This document shows, in pieces, positions 26,850 to 37,747 of a stretch of 64,000 nt of DNA; positions within the stretch are counted from its first letter, which is position 1; each line of letters opens with the position of its first letter. A model generated the notes under the pieces. The model made no database searches and was not told where the DNA came from. It was given only the letters and a program-made list of their open reading frames with translations. The stretch spans positions 35,818 through 99,817 of the forward strand of contig CAIXGS010000077.1 of the NCBI GenBank assembly GCA_903919125.1. The letters run 5' to 3'. A program made the translations under genes and the position numbers. The DNA is from an uncultured Spartobacteria bacterium. GTDB lineage: Bacteria > Verrucomicrobiota > Verrucomicrobiia > Chthoniobacterales > Chthoniobacteraceae.

Positions 26850-28187
26850 TCACAGAGTTACTTGGGCGTGAATAGCGTGCGCGTGACGCAGCCGGGAAAG
26901 GGTCCGCTCCCTTCCAAGCACCTCCAACATTGGAAAGAGGTTCGGCCCAGAGCCGCGTCCTGAAACTGCAACACGCGTGGGTAGAAGCAGTTCATTCGGC
27001 TTGGAATTAAGATCGGCGGCCACCTGCTTAAGGGAACCTTCGAGTGCGGCGGCATCCCAACTTTCAACGGCGCCCCATGCTAGAGTGAGAGCGGCAAGAC
27101 GATCAAAGGCGGCGGGTGTGGAAAAAGCCTTGGTGACAGCTTGGGGATCAAACGGATATTCCTCCGTGAAAAAGTAGCTCAACCAGCTTGGAACTTCGGC
27201 AAGCGTCTTAACCTTCTCGCGCACCAAGGCGAGCACGGGATCCAACGCCGCTGGAGTTTCCACCACAATACCCGCCTTTTCGATAAAGGGCAGACTCAGC
27301 GCACGGAGCTCCGCAAGAGACGTCTTCTGAAGGTACTGCGTGTTAAACCACAGGCACTTCTCAATGTCGAAATGCGCATTCTTGCGATTCACTTTTGCCA
27401 GATCAAACAAGCGCACGGTCTCATCGAGCTCTAGCACTTCGCGGTTGTCCTTCGGGGACCACCCCAGCAGAGAGAGGTAGTTACGCACCGCTCCGGGGAG
27501 AAACCCGCCCTCGACGTATCCCGCAATGCTGGCTCCGGCGTCCCGCTTGCTCATTTTGGAGCCGTCCTTGTTTAAGATCAACGGGATGTGAGCATACGCT
27601 GGCGGCTGAACATCGAGCGCCTTAAACAGCTCCAGATGCTTTGGCGTGTTTGAAAGATGGTCTTCACCGCGGATCACGTGGGAGATCTTCATTTCAATAT
27701 CATCCACCACGTTCACAAAATGAAAAATCCATGAGCCGTCGGGTCGGCGAATGGTCATGTCTGGATGTGTCTCAGGATTAGACAAATCGAAGGCGATGCT
27801 CCCGCAAACGATGTCATGGACGGTGACAACTTCGCGCTTGGAACGGAAACGCCAAGCTCCGTTATCTTCATACAAACAACCGGCCGCTAGCAACTTTTGA
27901 AAATAACGTTCGTAAATTGCTTCGCGCTCAGACTGAAAATAAGGCCCGTATTCGCCACCGACCTCAGGACCTTCGTCCCAGTCTAGGCCCAACCAGCGCA
28001 ACCCATCCAAAATAACTGCCACCGCCTCAGGCGTGTTTCGCGCCTTATCGGTATCCTCAATTCGCAACACAAACTTACCTCCCGCATGTCTGGCAAATAA
28101 CCAGTTGAACAAGGCCGTCCTCCCCCCGCCCACGTGCAGATAACCGGTGGGAGAAGGAGCGAAGCGAACGCGGATTTCAGGATTCAT
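26850..28187 (-). CDS. gltX: Glutamate-tRNA ligase
   Basis: This 445-residue class I aminoacyl-tRNA synthetase charges tRNA-Glu. The HIGH-type signature appears as R-F-A-P-S-P-T-G-Y-L-H-V-G-G-G-R-T-A and the second signature as S-K-M-S-K-R-D. I-R-G-E-D-H-L-S-N-T is the usual third block. The protein is somewhat short for the discriminating bacterial form, which often has 470 or more residues; the reduction seems to be at the C-terminal anticodon-binding end. It is the first gene of the run gltX-aroE-FGGY kinase. Confidence 0.95.
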   Translation of the reverse strand: MNPEIRVRFAPSPTGYLHVGGGRTALFNWLFARHAGGKFVLRIEDTDKARNTPEAVAVILDGLRWLGLDWDEGPEVGGEYGPYFQSEREAIYERYFQKLLAAGCLYEDNGAWRFRSKREVVTVHDIVCGSIAFDLSNPETHPDMTIRRPDGSWIFHFVNVVDDIEMKISHVIRGEDHLSNTPKHLELFKALDVQPPAYAHIPLILNKDGSKMSKRDAGASIAGYVEGGFLPGAVRNYLSLLGWSPKDNREVLELDETVRLFDLAKVNRKNAHFDIEKCLWFNTQYLQKTSLAELRALSLPFIEKAGIVVETPAALDPVLALVREKVKTLAEVPSWLSYFFTEEYPFDPQAVTKAFSTPAAFDRLAALTLAWGAVESWDAAALEGSLKQVAADLNSKPNELLLPTRVAVSGRGSGPNLFPMLEVLGRERTLSRLRHAHAIHAQVTL

Positions 28188-28286
28188 ACGAAGTGTTAAA
28201 CGTGCAAACCCAAGGCCGTCGGCGCGAGCAAAAACGCACTCGGTGAGACATAGCGCCGTCTTTATCCCGCTAAAATGCGCCGCCGC

Positions 28287-29369
28287 TTACTGCGTTCCAA
28301 ACTGATACACCGTTGAGCTTTGAAACAGCGCACCCGGACGCAAAATAGTATTCGGAAAAGTCGGCTGATTAGGGGAATCCGGGAAGTGTTGCGTTTCGAG
28401 GCACAATCCCGATCTTTGCCCATAAATGCCGCCTGACTTCCCGGAAAGCGTCCCGTCTAAAAAATTACCCGTGTAAACCTGAAGGCCCGGTTCAGTGGTT
28501 AATACTTCCAAAACCCGTCGCGAGGTTGGATCAAAAACCGTCGCAGCCTTGGCAAGTTGGCCAGAGCTATGGTCGAGCACAAAGTTATGGTCGTAACCAC
28601 GCCCCAGAAGAAGCTGTTCTTCGTTCGCATGAATCCGCGCCCCAATCGCCTGGGACGTAGTGAAGTCCAGCGCAGTGCCGCGAACGGAACGGGTCTCACC
28701 GGTGGGAATCAGCCCTTCATCTACCGGTGTAAAGTGTTCAGAACAAAGAGTCAGTTCATGGGCAAGAATGTCGCCATTCCCCTCGCCTGCGAGGTTAAAA
28801 AAGGCGTGTTGAGTTAAATTCAAAGGGGTGGCTTTGTCGCAGCTCGCCTCGTAATCGATGCGCCAAGCGTTATCGTCTGTGAGCCAATAGGTGACCTTTA
28901 TTTCAACCCTCCCAGGGTAGCCCTCATCTCCATCAGGGCTTACGAGGCGAAACTCCACTCCTTCACCATACGCCCCATCAACAACGTGTCCCGCCCAGAG
29001 CGCCTCGGAAAACCCGCGCAGCCCGCCGTGCAAAGCGCATGGACGCCCCCCGGGAGAGTTGTTGGTGGCGAGCTGGTGCGTGTGCCCGTCTAATGAGAAA
29101 CGACCTCCAGCAATACGGTTCGCAAATCGCCCCACCACTGCGCCAAAAAATGGAGACCTCTTCTCGTAATCCTCCAACCGCTCAAAACCCAAGACCACGT
29201 CCGCCATAACGCCCAAACTGTCAGGAACAAACAAATGGGTCACAACGCAACCATATTCAATGGCGCGCATTTCTAAGCCCGATTTGTTACGAAACACAAA
29301 CTGTTGGACAGCGCGTCCATCGGAAAGAAAACCGTAGGGTTGCGAGTGAACGGAGGCGGAATGAGTCAT
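28287..29369 (-). CDS. galM: Aldose 1-epimerase (galactose mutarotase)
   Basis: This 360-residue enzyme interconverts the alpha and beta anomers of hexoses. Catalytic His lies in N-L-T-Q-H-A-F-F-N-L, and catalytic Glu in G-L-C-L-E-T-Q-H-F-P-D. N-R-I-A-G-G-R-F and L-H-G-G are further GalM marks. ATG at 29369 was preferred because the 15 residues upstream are not family-like. No signal peptide is clear, so it is probably cytoplasmic. No other galactose gene is adjacent. Confidence 0.92.
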   Translation of the reverse strand: MTHSASVHSQPYGFLSDGRAVQQFVFRNKSGLEMRAIEYGCVVTHLFVPDSLGVMADVVLGFERLEDYEKRSPFFGAVVGRFANRIAGGRFSLDGHTHQLATNNSPGGRPCALHGGLRGFSEALWAGHVVDGAYGEGVEFRLVSPDGDEGYPGRVEIKVTYWLTDDNAWRIDYEASCDKATPLNLTQHAFFNLAGEGNGDILAHELTLCSEHFTPVDEGLIPTGETRSVRGTALDFTTSQAIGARIHANEEQLLLGRGYDHNFVLDHSSGQLAKAATVFDPTSRRVLEVLTTEPGLQVYTGNFLDGTLSGKSGGIYGQRSGLCLETQHFPDSPNQPTFPNTILRPGALFQSSTVYQFGTQ

Positions 29370-29729
29370 GTGGATTTCCAAACAAAGACCTGAGCGAGTC
29401 TCCCGCAAAGCCATTTTTCAAGCCCAACGAATTTTTGGTGAGTCTGAGACATCATCGAGTCGTCAAAGTGGCCGACTGAATTGTGTACAAAACGCCGTTG
29501 CATTGTGCGCTCAAATTGATTTTGCCATTCAGGTGCGGTCGCAGTTGAGCTCGGTAAAATTTGATGATGGGATGAACTAAATCTGCGATTTTGCGACTTG
29601 GGCACGAAACCGCAGAGCACTTCATTGCGCAGACTCGCCTTCGAAGCGATCCAACGCCCTCAGATGCACCTTCGAAATCAACACATTTAACTTAAAGAGC
29701 CCGAATGAGTAAACGGGTGAACCAAAACT
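29370..29729. other. Intergenic region between divergent genes
   Basis: This 360-bp stretch separates galM (minus) from the HGSNAT-like gene (plus) and must hold both promoters. I found no gene, RNA or clear regulatory motif in it. Confidence 0.4.
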
Positions 29730-31019
29730 ATGCTTCCCCCCGAGCAAACTTCCACGACTGACACTTCGACCTCACAGCCTGTGCTAGATTCTCTGCCCCG
29801 GCCGGAACGCATCGCCGCAGCAACTCCTGCGGCGCGAATTCTGTCCGTCGATGCCCTGCGTGGGTTTGACATGTTCTGGATCATTGGCGGCGAACAGGTG
29901 GCGCATGCTCTTGAACCATTGGGGGTGGGAGGCTCTTTTGTTTCAACGGTGGTGGAACAACTCAAACACGCAGAGTGGGCTGGGTTTCGTTTTTATGACG
30001 GAATTTTTCCGCTGTTCTTATTTCTCATCGGCGTGTCCATCGTGCTGTCTATGGAGCGCACGATTGCGAGCGCTGGACGCAAGGGCGCTATCCAACGAAT
30101 TGTAAAACGCAGCCTGCTACTTTTTGGAATTGGAATTTTCTACTACGGAGGAGTTTCTCGGCCATGGCCCGACGTAGCTCTTTCAGGGGTATTGCCGCGC
30201 ATCGCGTTGTGCTACCTCGTCGCGGCGTCACTCTACGTCTGGCTTCCGCGCAAAGGCATCGTCATCGCTGCCGCTGCCTGTCTGCTTGGCTATTGGGCAA
30301 TGCTGAGCTTCGTCCCGTTTCCGGATGTACGACTCGAACATGGCACCATTGGAAAGAAAGGGAGTCAAACCGAAGCGAAGGCGCCGTCAGTGCTCCTCGC
30401 CGGTGTCACCGAAACTGTTAGCGGCACGTTCGAGGAGGGACACAATCTCGCTCACTACGTGGACTTCCGCTGGCTACCGGGGCGGAAGCGAAATCTTTAT
30501 TATACCAACGAAGGACTGCTCAGCACTATTTCTGCACTGGCAACGACCTTGTTTGGAATCATGGCGGGTTGGCTACTGAAGAGCACTCGGTGGACGGGTC
30601 GCCAGAAAGTCGCTTGGTTGCTTGGTGTGGGCGCGGCGAGTTTCCTACTTGGACAGCTTTGGGGCGTGCAACTTCCGGTAATCAAGCGCATCTGGACTCC
30701 GTCGTTCTGCTTGGTCGCCAGTGGGTTTTCAGCGATGCTGATGGGGGCTTTTTACCTCGTGGTGGATGTCTGGAGTTGGAGGGAATGGTGCCAGCCATTT
30801 CTGTGGATTGGCTCAAACGCACTCGCGGCATACTTGGCCGCAAACCTCCTCGACTTCGACTCCATCGCCGCACGCTTTGTCGGCGGAGATGTGAAGGCAT
30901 TTTTAGATGCGAACGTCGTAAAAGGGTTAGGCGGTTTAGTCGTTGCGCTGGTCGCCGTGATACTGCCCGTGTTGCTGGTCCGGTTTCTTTACCAGCGAAA
31001 AGTCTTCATCCGTTTATGA
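29730..31019 (+). CDS. HGSNAT/DUF5009-type membrane acyltransferase-like protein
   Basis: This 429-residue protein has about ten hydrophobic helices. The segment I-L-S-V-D-A-L-R-G-F-D-M-F-W-I is the mark of the bacterial heparan-alpha-glucosaminide N-acetyltransferase-like family (DUF5009). F-Y-D-G-I-F-P-L-F-L-F-L-I-G-V-S and R-I-A-L-C-Y-L follow as usual. Related human HGSNAT moves acetyl groups across the lysosomal membrane; the bacterial role is not established but may be acetylation of exported sugars. The N-terminal 35 residues are hydrophilic. It stands alone between divergent galM and convergent katG. Confidence 0.88.
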   Translation: MLPPEQTSTTDTSTSQPVLDSLPRPERIAAATPAARILSVDALRGFDMFWIIGGEQVAHALEPLGVGGSFVSTVVEQLKHAEWAGFRFYDGIFPLFLFLIGVSIVLSMERTIASAGRKGAIQRIVKRSLLLFGIGIFYYGGVSRPWPDVALSGVLPRIALCYLVAASLYVWLPRKGIVIAAAACLLGYWAMLSFVPFPDVRLEHGTIGKKGSQTEAKAPSVLLAGVTETVSGTFEEGHNLAHYVDFRWLPGRKRNLYYTNEGLLSTISALATTLFGIMAGWLLKSTRWTGRQKVAWLLGVGAASFLLGQLWGVQLPVIKRIWTPSFCLVASGFSAMLMGAFYLVVDVWSWREWCQPFLWIGSNALAAYLAANLLDFDSIAARFVGGDVKAFLDANVVKGLGGLVVALVAVILPVLLVRFLYQRKVFIRL

Positions 31020-31080
31020 AGTCCCTCCTGACCTAATACCCCGAAAATTTCGGCAACTTACACCGGCGCCGTAACGCGCT

Positions 31081-31122
31081 GAAAAGAAAAACCGCTTGCA
31101 CTGAACAAAGTGCAAGCGGTTT
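31081..31122 (-). terminator. Rho-independent terminator of katG
   Basis: A perfect 14-bp stem, aaaccgcttgcact / agtgcaagcggttt (31089-31102 and 31109-31122), has a 6-nt loop. Read on the minus strand it is followed by TTTTTCTTTTC, a good T-rich tail, about 60 bp after the katG stop. On the plus strand the T-run is poor, though it may also stop readthrough from the gene ending at 31019. Confidence 0.85.
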
Positions 31123-31185
31123 CAGCTAAACATCTTAAAAGGCAGCGCCGCGACTGCAAAAGCCGTAGCAACGCCAAAGCCTCAA

Positions 31186-33498
<2,313 letters not shown>

Positions 33499-33660
33499 TT
33501 AGTTCCTTCCCGAGTGCAAGCTCTCTCGCTAAGTAGTTCCCTTGTTGCGATGAAACCCAACCTGTTGATATAAACACCTCAGCGCCATGTTTCTAATGTA
33601 CTCAAGAGCGGCGCGCGAAGCTCATTCTTCAAGCGGGCCGGCCTAGCAGAATAACGGCCC

Positions 33661-34416
33661 TTACTTTTTGCGCATCAACTCCCATTCAGCGCGGCGGGAT
33701 TCGCCGACGGACCACACGATTCCGTTGAAGAGCAGCTTTTGGAATCCGAGATCGTTCCAGGTGCGCTCGTCGTGCCCAGACGCAGTATAAAAAACCCGAC
33801 CCTTTCCCTGTTCGCGCACCCACGTCCAAGGTTCCCGCACATCTGCCTCGACTCGTTCCATCAGAATAGTCCGCCCCTGCGGATTGTGATCGGCGTGGAC
33901 ATACGTTTCGTCCCAAGTTTCAAACTCCGAAAAGCCCACCATCACAGGATGGTTTGGTTGCACAACACTCGCTCGAAAAACTCCCGATTTGTGGCTCTTA
34001 AAACGACCGCCTACTAATCTAATGAAATCCGGACTGTTACCAAAACAAGCGCTTGCGCAATGTACCGGAACAAAGCCGTGTCCGCTCTCCACAAACTCAT
34101 TGAGCGCGGAAAACTGCTCTGGGGAAATTTTCCCGTGGTTAGCGTAAAGTAGAACGGCGTCGAATTTCTTTAGATTCTCTGTGTTCAGCGAATCCACAGT
34201 TGTGGCATACTCAAAGTCAACACACTTCGCATTAAGCGCCTCACGCAGAATTGGATAATAGAGGTTGCTATTATGATGGGGACTCGCATGTCCGAGGAAA
34301 AGAACATGGAGACTACTGGAGTCAGGATCCGCGCTGCTGGCCTGACTCACCAAAGCACCAAGGACAAAAAATACGGCTAGAAATCGGGGAGAAATTTTCA
34401 CGCGTTTTTCTAGCAT
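33661..34416 (-). CDS. Secreted ThuA-like domain protein
   Basis: This 251-residue protein has a signal peptide (about 1-29) and one ThuA-like (trehalose utilisation) domain, a class I glutamine-amidotransferase-like fold. Marks are V-L-F-L-G-H-A-S, D-A-V-L-L-Y-A-N-H-G, V-P-V-H-C-A-S-A-C and the late R-V-F-Y-T-A-S-G-H-D. Members in Verrucomicrobia and Planctomycetes are thought to take part in sugar breakdown, but the reaction is not established. It is 68 bp after the methyltransferase gene on the same strand. Confidence 0.88.
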   Translation of the reverse strand: MLEKRVKISPRFLAVFFVLGALVSQASSADPDSSSLHVLFLGHASPHHNSNLYYPILREALNAKCVDFEYATTVDSLNTENLKKFDAVLLYANHGKISPEQFSALNEFVESGHGFVPVHCASACFGNSPDFIRLVGGRFKSHKSGVFRASVVQPNHPVMVGFSEFETWDETYVHADHNPQGRTILMERVEADVREPWTWVREQGKGRVFYTASGHDERTWNDLGFQKLLFNGIVWSVGESRRAEWELMRKK

Positions 34417-34483
34417 CCGCAGAGCTTAAAGTGGATGTCAATTTTTAGTAGGAATCAGACATCTCGGCCGGTGCACATTCACC

Positions 34484-35470
34484 TTAGGCCACAGACTTAT
34501 AAACGCTGTTCAGAATCGCCGCGGCATTCAGGTGCCTTGGTGCCATGCGGCGCTCCTCAACCTGAGTACTAAGTTTGCGCGGGATTTTTGCCCAAGTATC
34601 CCACCGTGAATAATAATCAGCATCCGAATTCAGCTGGATGGCGGCCATTGCGCGGTCAGCTTGTCCCACCAGTTGCTCACGCACTTCCTCCAAAGAGAGC
34701 GGCGCGGCGATTCGAAACACGCCGAATAAATTTCCGCCGTCCCCAATTTCTCCGCATTCAATAGCCTCGAGACCGGCCATCGCTGCGGTTAGCTTCAAAG
34801 AGGCAGCCGTGAATCCGTTGAGGTGCCCCTTGTGCCACTTATGAGAAAACTTCATTCCGCGATACAAAATATTTGGCACCTCAATTACAAATATCCCTCT
34901 ATTGCCCAACATATTACGGAGCCTAATAAGATCTGGCACCGGAAACTCAAGGTGCTCTAAAACATGAAACAGTGTGACGAGTTCAAATGCATCCGGTTTC
35001 GGGGGAAACTCTGAAAACGTGCAGTTCGTCACGTTAAGACCGAGACTGGAGCTTGCGTGCGTCGCGTAGCCCACGTGGGGCTCAATGCCCTCCGCCTCGT
35101 GGCCAAGTTTTTTCATCAGATAAACAAACTCTCCGCTACTGGCTCCAGCGTCCAACGTGCGAAGGGAGGAGGAGCCGTGGGGCAGGTGAGTCTTAATCCG
35201 CTCAAAGCGATCCAGCGCACAGCGAGCAGCACGAAGCACGTGCCGATTTTGCGGAGTAAAAGAGCCTTTGTACTGCTGTCTGTATTCGTTTTTGTAAAAC
35301 GCAGAAACATCCTCTATCGGAATGGGATCCACGCCAATAAAACCACTATCGATCCAGCAAACATTTCTCAAGGGCGCACCATGCCTGTCGACTTCCGTGA
35401 CGACACGAGCTTGGCGAGCGCCAGTCAGAGGACAAGGGCGCGTGGTGGTGACGATTATCCGATTACGCAT
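34484..35470 (-). CDS. Class I SAM-dependent methyltransferase
   Basis: This 328-residue protein starts with a C-P-L-T-G segment that looks like a degraded zinc-ribbon, then a helical part. The Rossmann methyltransferase domain (about 100-260) has motif I T-L-D-A-G-A-S-S-G-E-F and V-T-L-F-H-V-L-E-H-L. It resembles the family that methylates sugars or lipid-linked glycans (methyltransferase 23 group), often found in surface-polysaccharide loci. ATG at 35470 was chosen over an upstream start because the Cys-containing segment begins there. No glycan cluster surrounds it, so the substrate is open. Confidence 0.82.
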   Translation of the reverse strand: MRNRIIVTTTRPCPLTGARQARVVTEVDRHGAPLRNVCWIDSGFIGVDPIPIEDVSAFYKNEYRQQYKGSFTPQNRHVLRAARCALDRFERIKTHLPHGSSSLRTLDAGASSGEFVYLMKKLGHEAEGIEPHVGYATHASSSLGLNVTNCTFSEFPPKPDAFELVTLFHVLEHLEFPVPDLIRLRNMLGNRGIFVIEVPNILYRGMKFSHKWHKGHLNGFTAASLKLTAAMAGLEAIECGEIGDGGNLFGVFRIAAPLSLEEVREQLVGQADRAMAAIQLNSDADYYSRWDTWAKIPRKLSTQVEERRMAPRHLNAAAILNSVYKSVA

Positions 35471-35620
35471 CGTTGAATTACTGACGAAGCATAGCCCCGC
35501 CGGCAAGGTTTTCCCAATGCGATTCGCCCATTAGCAGGGCGGATGCTACGTTAAAATTCTGGCTGTATTCTTTTAGTCGCCCTGCGAGTCTCGCGGTCTT
35601 GCTCATCAGTGTAATCCCCC

Positions 35621-36502
35621 ATGAAAAACATCTTTAAAATCGCCGCATTCTTCGTCTTCGCGTTCTCGGCTTTGGCCGAAACGCCCGCCGAAAAACTTGG
35701 GTTCACGCTGGCCATCCACTCCTACACCTTCCAGAAATTTTCGCTTCTCGATGCCATCGAGAAAACTGCTGCAATCGGAGCCAAGCATATGAGCGTCTCG
35801 GGAAATGTCAACGTGGTGCAGGCAGATGGAAACTTTACCAAGTCACCCACAATAAACCTCACGGAAAAAGAGTTTTCCAACATTCAAGCTCGCATGAAGG
35901 AAAGGGGTATTTCACCAACATTCCTCAACATGGGTGTGGTCAAGCCAGTGCTGGACGAAGCAGAAACCCGTAAGATTTTTGAAGGCGCAAAGCGCATGGG
36001 AATCAACGTGCTAGTCGCGGAACCAGAAGTGCACGGCAAGACGGAAGAACTTGGGCCCGTCATGGACGTGGTGGAAAAGCTCGCCAAGGAGTACAACATC
36101 AAAGTCGCGATCCACAACCATCCCGGCCCAAAGAGCTTTTACTGGAACCCAGAAACCGTTGCAGCTGCCGTTGCGGGGCGCAGTCCCCTCCTGGGTGCGT
36201 GCGCTGATGTGGGACACTGGGTGCGCTCGGGACTGGATCCGGTCGAATCACTTAGGAAATTAGAAGGCCGAGTGATCGCCCTACACTTTAAAGATTTGGA
36301 TAAGGCAGAGCTCTCGGGGCACGATGTTCCCTGGGGCACTGGGATCAGCAACGCAAAGGGTATGCTTGCGGAGTTGAAGCGGCAAAAGTTTCACGGGGCG
36401 ATCTGCGTCGAATACGAGTTTAACTGGGAGGACTCGGTTACTGAAATTGCGAAGTCCATCGAATGGTTTAATGCAACGTGCGCTGAACTGGCTGGCCCAT
36501 AG
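35621..36502 (+). CDS. Secreted sugar phosphate isomerase/epimerase-like TIM-barrel protein
   Basis: This 293-residue protein has a signal peptide (about 1-20) and a xylose-isomerase-like TIM barrel (AP endonuclease 2 family). I-A-I-H-N-H-P-G-P, D-V-G-H-W-V-R-S-G and C-V-E-Y-E hold likely metal-binding His, Asp and Glu. Such exported barrels are abundant in this phylum and are assumed to isomerise or epimerise sugars or cyclitols in the periplasm. It converges with the next gene, with 3 bp between the two. Confidence 0.88.
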   Translation: MKNIFKIAAFFVFAFSALAETPAEKLGFTLAIHSYTFQKFSLLDAIEKTAAIGAKHMSVSGNVNVVQADGNFTKSPTINLTEKEFSNIQARMKERGISPTFLNMGVVKPVLDEAETRKIFEGAKRMGINVLVAEPEVHGKTEELGPVMDVVEKLAKEYNIKVAIHNHPGPKSFYWNPETVAAAVAGRSPLLGACADVGHWVRSGLDPVESLRKLEGRVIALHFKDLDKAELSGHDVPWGTGISNAKGMLAELKRQKFHGAICVEYEFNWEDSVTEIAKSIEWFNATCAELAGP

Positions 36503-36505
36503 TGC

Positions 36506-37186
36506 TTAATGCGGCCTTTCGAAAATCCCGGCACCCCGTAGAATCCCGTTGCGCAGATCGAAGAGCTCGACGCTGACCGGGTAAGCGCCGTCTCGATAGG
36601 TGTTTAACACAATGTCAGAGTATCGGTTCAGATCCGAGCCAAGTTGTGGAAAAACGAACGCCTTATGCCGGGTGGGCACCACGAACTGAATCACGTCGCC
36701 CAAGGTCTCCGAAAAGCGAGTGGCAAACTCCGGCGCAAGCACCCCAGACGCCACCAGCGGCAGCTCACACCGAATCTCAGCGTATTCGATGACCTGCCGT
36801 TTATCGCGTTTGAAACTCACGGAGCATTGCGCCAAGTCCTGCGCCGAAGCTCTCTTCGTGAAATTCTCCAACTGCACCCAACTCATGCCCATATCCAACC
36901 ATTGGAGACGGGTAAAGGGGACCAACTGGGTTCCGTCCCAACGCCCAGCGCAAAGCAGAGTCCGCTTCGCTCCCTCCACGGGGGAGTGAACTTGAGGCGC
37001 CATGAACTTTCCCTCCAACCAAATACGCCAATCAGGATCGGCAGCAAGCAGACAATGGTCTGATGCAATCAAGGGCAATCCCAAGAGGATTCGTCGGAGA
37101 GCTTGCCTTCGAGTGAGTCGCGTTAAATCCTTGCACGCATGATCACCTTTTTGGAAGGCATCCTGGCTGAGGCGTATCCCACTCAT
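36506..37186 (-). CDS. Hypothetical exported protein with Tat-like signal
   Basis: I do not recognise the family. From ATG at 37186 the protein has 226 residues and carries L-T-R-R-Q-A-L-R-R-I-L-L-G-L-P-L near its start, which looks like a twin-arginine export signal. The mature part has no clear motif. The start is uncertain: the ATG lies inside ruvA, overlapping its first 48 bp on the opposite strand, and longer frames begin as far upstream as 37276. No ATG, GTG or TTG lies between the ruvA start and the Tat motif. The 3' end abuts the TIM-barrel gene. Tat export would suggest a folded or cofactor-binding protein. Confidence 0.6.
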   Translation of the reverse strand: MSGIRLSQDAFQKGDHACKDLTRLTRRQALRRILLGLPLIASDHCLLAADPDWRIWLEGKFMAPQVHSPVEGAKRTLLCAGRWDGTQLVPFTRLQWLDMGMSWVQLENFTKRASAQDLAQCSVSFKRDKRQVIEYAEIRCELPLVASGVLAPEFATRFSETLGDVIQFVVPTRHKAFVFPQLGSDLNRYSDIVLNTYRDGAYPVSVELFDLRNGILRGAGIFERPH

Positions 37187-37747
37187 GTGGTCTTGAACGT
37201 GCATGGCGTTGGATACCACGTTTCCATTCCCCTCTCCAGCTACGATAAATTGCCAACCCCAGGAACTAGACTCCAACTCCTAACTCACCTGCAGATCAGG
37301 GAAGATGCCCATGTGCTTTTCGGGTTCGCGACCAGCGCTGAGAGAGACCTGTTTCGCTTGCTAATAAACCACGTTTCAGGGATTGGTCCAAAGACTGCGC
37401 TGGATGTTTTAAGCGGCGTGTCGGTGACAAGTTTCAAAGCCGCAGTGGTGGCAGGCGACACCAAGACCCTTTCACAAGTGAAGGGGATTGGAAAAAAAAC
37501 AGCGGAACGTATCCTCGTCGAGCTGAAGGACAAAGTGGGAGTCGCCGCGGCGTGGGAAGCGGCGTCTTCCACACACGCGCCGACTGGCCGTGCGTTGGAG
37601 ATGAACGACGCGGTTCTCGCGCTGATTGCACTGGGTTACAAGCAGACCGACGCCCAAAAGGCGGTGCAATCGGCAACTGAGGCACGCCCGAGCGTTGAGA
37701 TTCCTTCCGACGAACTGGTGCGCGAAGCGCTGAAGAGGCTAGCGTGA
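37139..37747 (+). CDS. ruvA: Holliday junction DNA helicase subunit RuvA
   Basis: This 202-residue protein binds Holliday junctions as a tetramer and loads the RuvB motor. The N-terminal OB fold, with M-I-T-F-L-E-G and L-N-V-H-G-V-G-Y, is followed by two helix-hairpin-helix motifs, V-S-G-I-G-P-K-T-A-L and V-K-G-I-G-K-K-T-A-E. The C-terminal domain III that binds RuvB ends in the usual way. ruvB and ruvC are not nearby. Its stop overlaps the start of the next gene (TGATG). Its 5' end may overlap a divergent gene. Confidence 0.96.
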   Translation: MITFLEGILAEAYPTHVVLNVHGVGYHVSIPLSSYDKLPTPGTRLQLLTHLQIREDAHVLFGFATSAERDLFRLLINHVSGIGPKTALDVLSGVSVTSFKAAVVAGDTKTLSQVKGIGKKTAERILVELKDKVGVAAAWEAASSTHAPTGRALEMNDAVLALIALGYKQTDAQKAVQSATEARPSVEIPSDELVREALKRLA

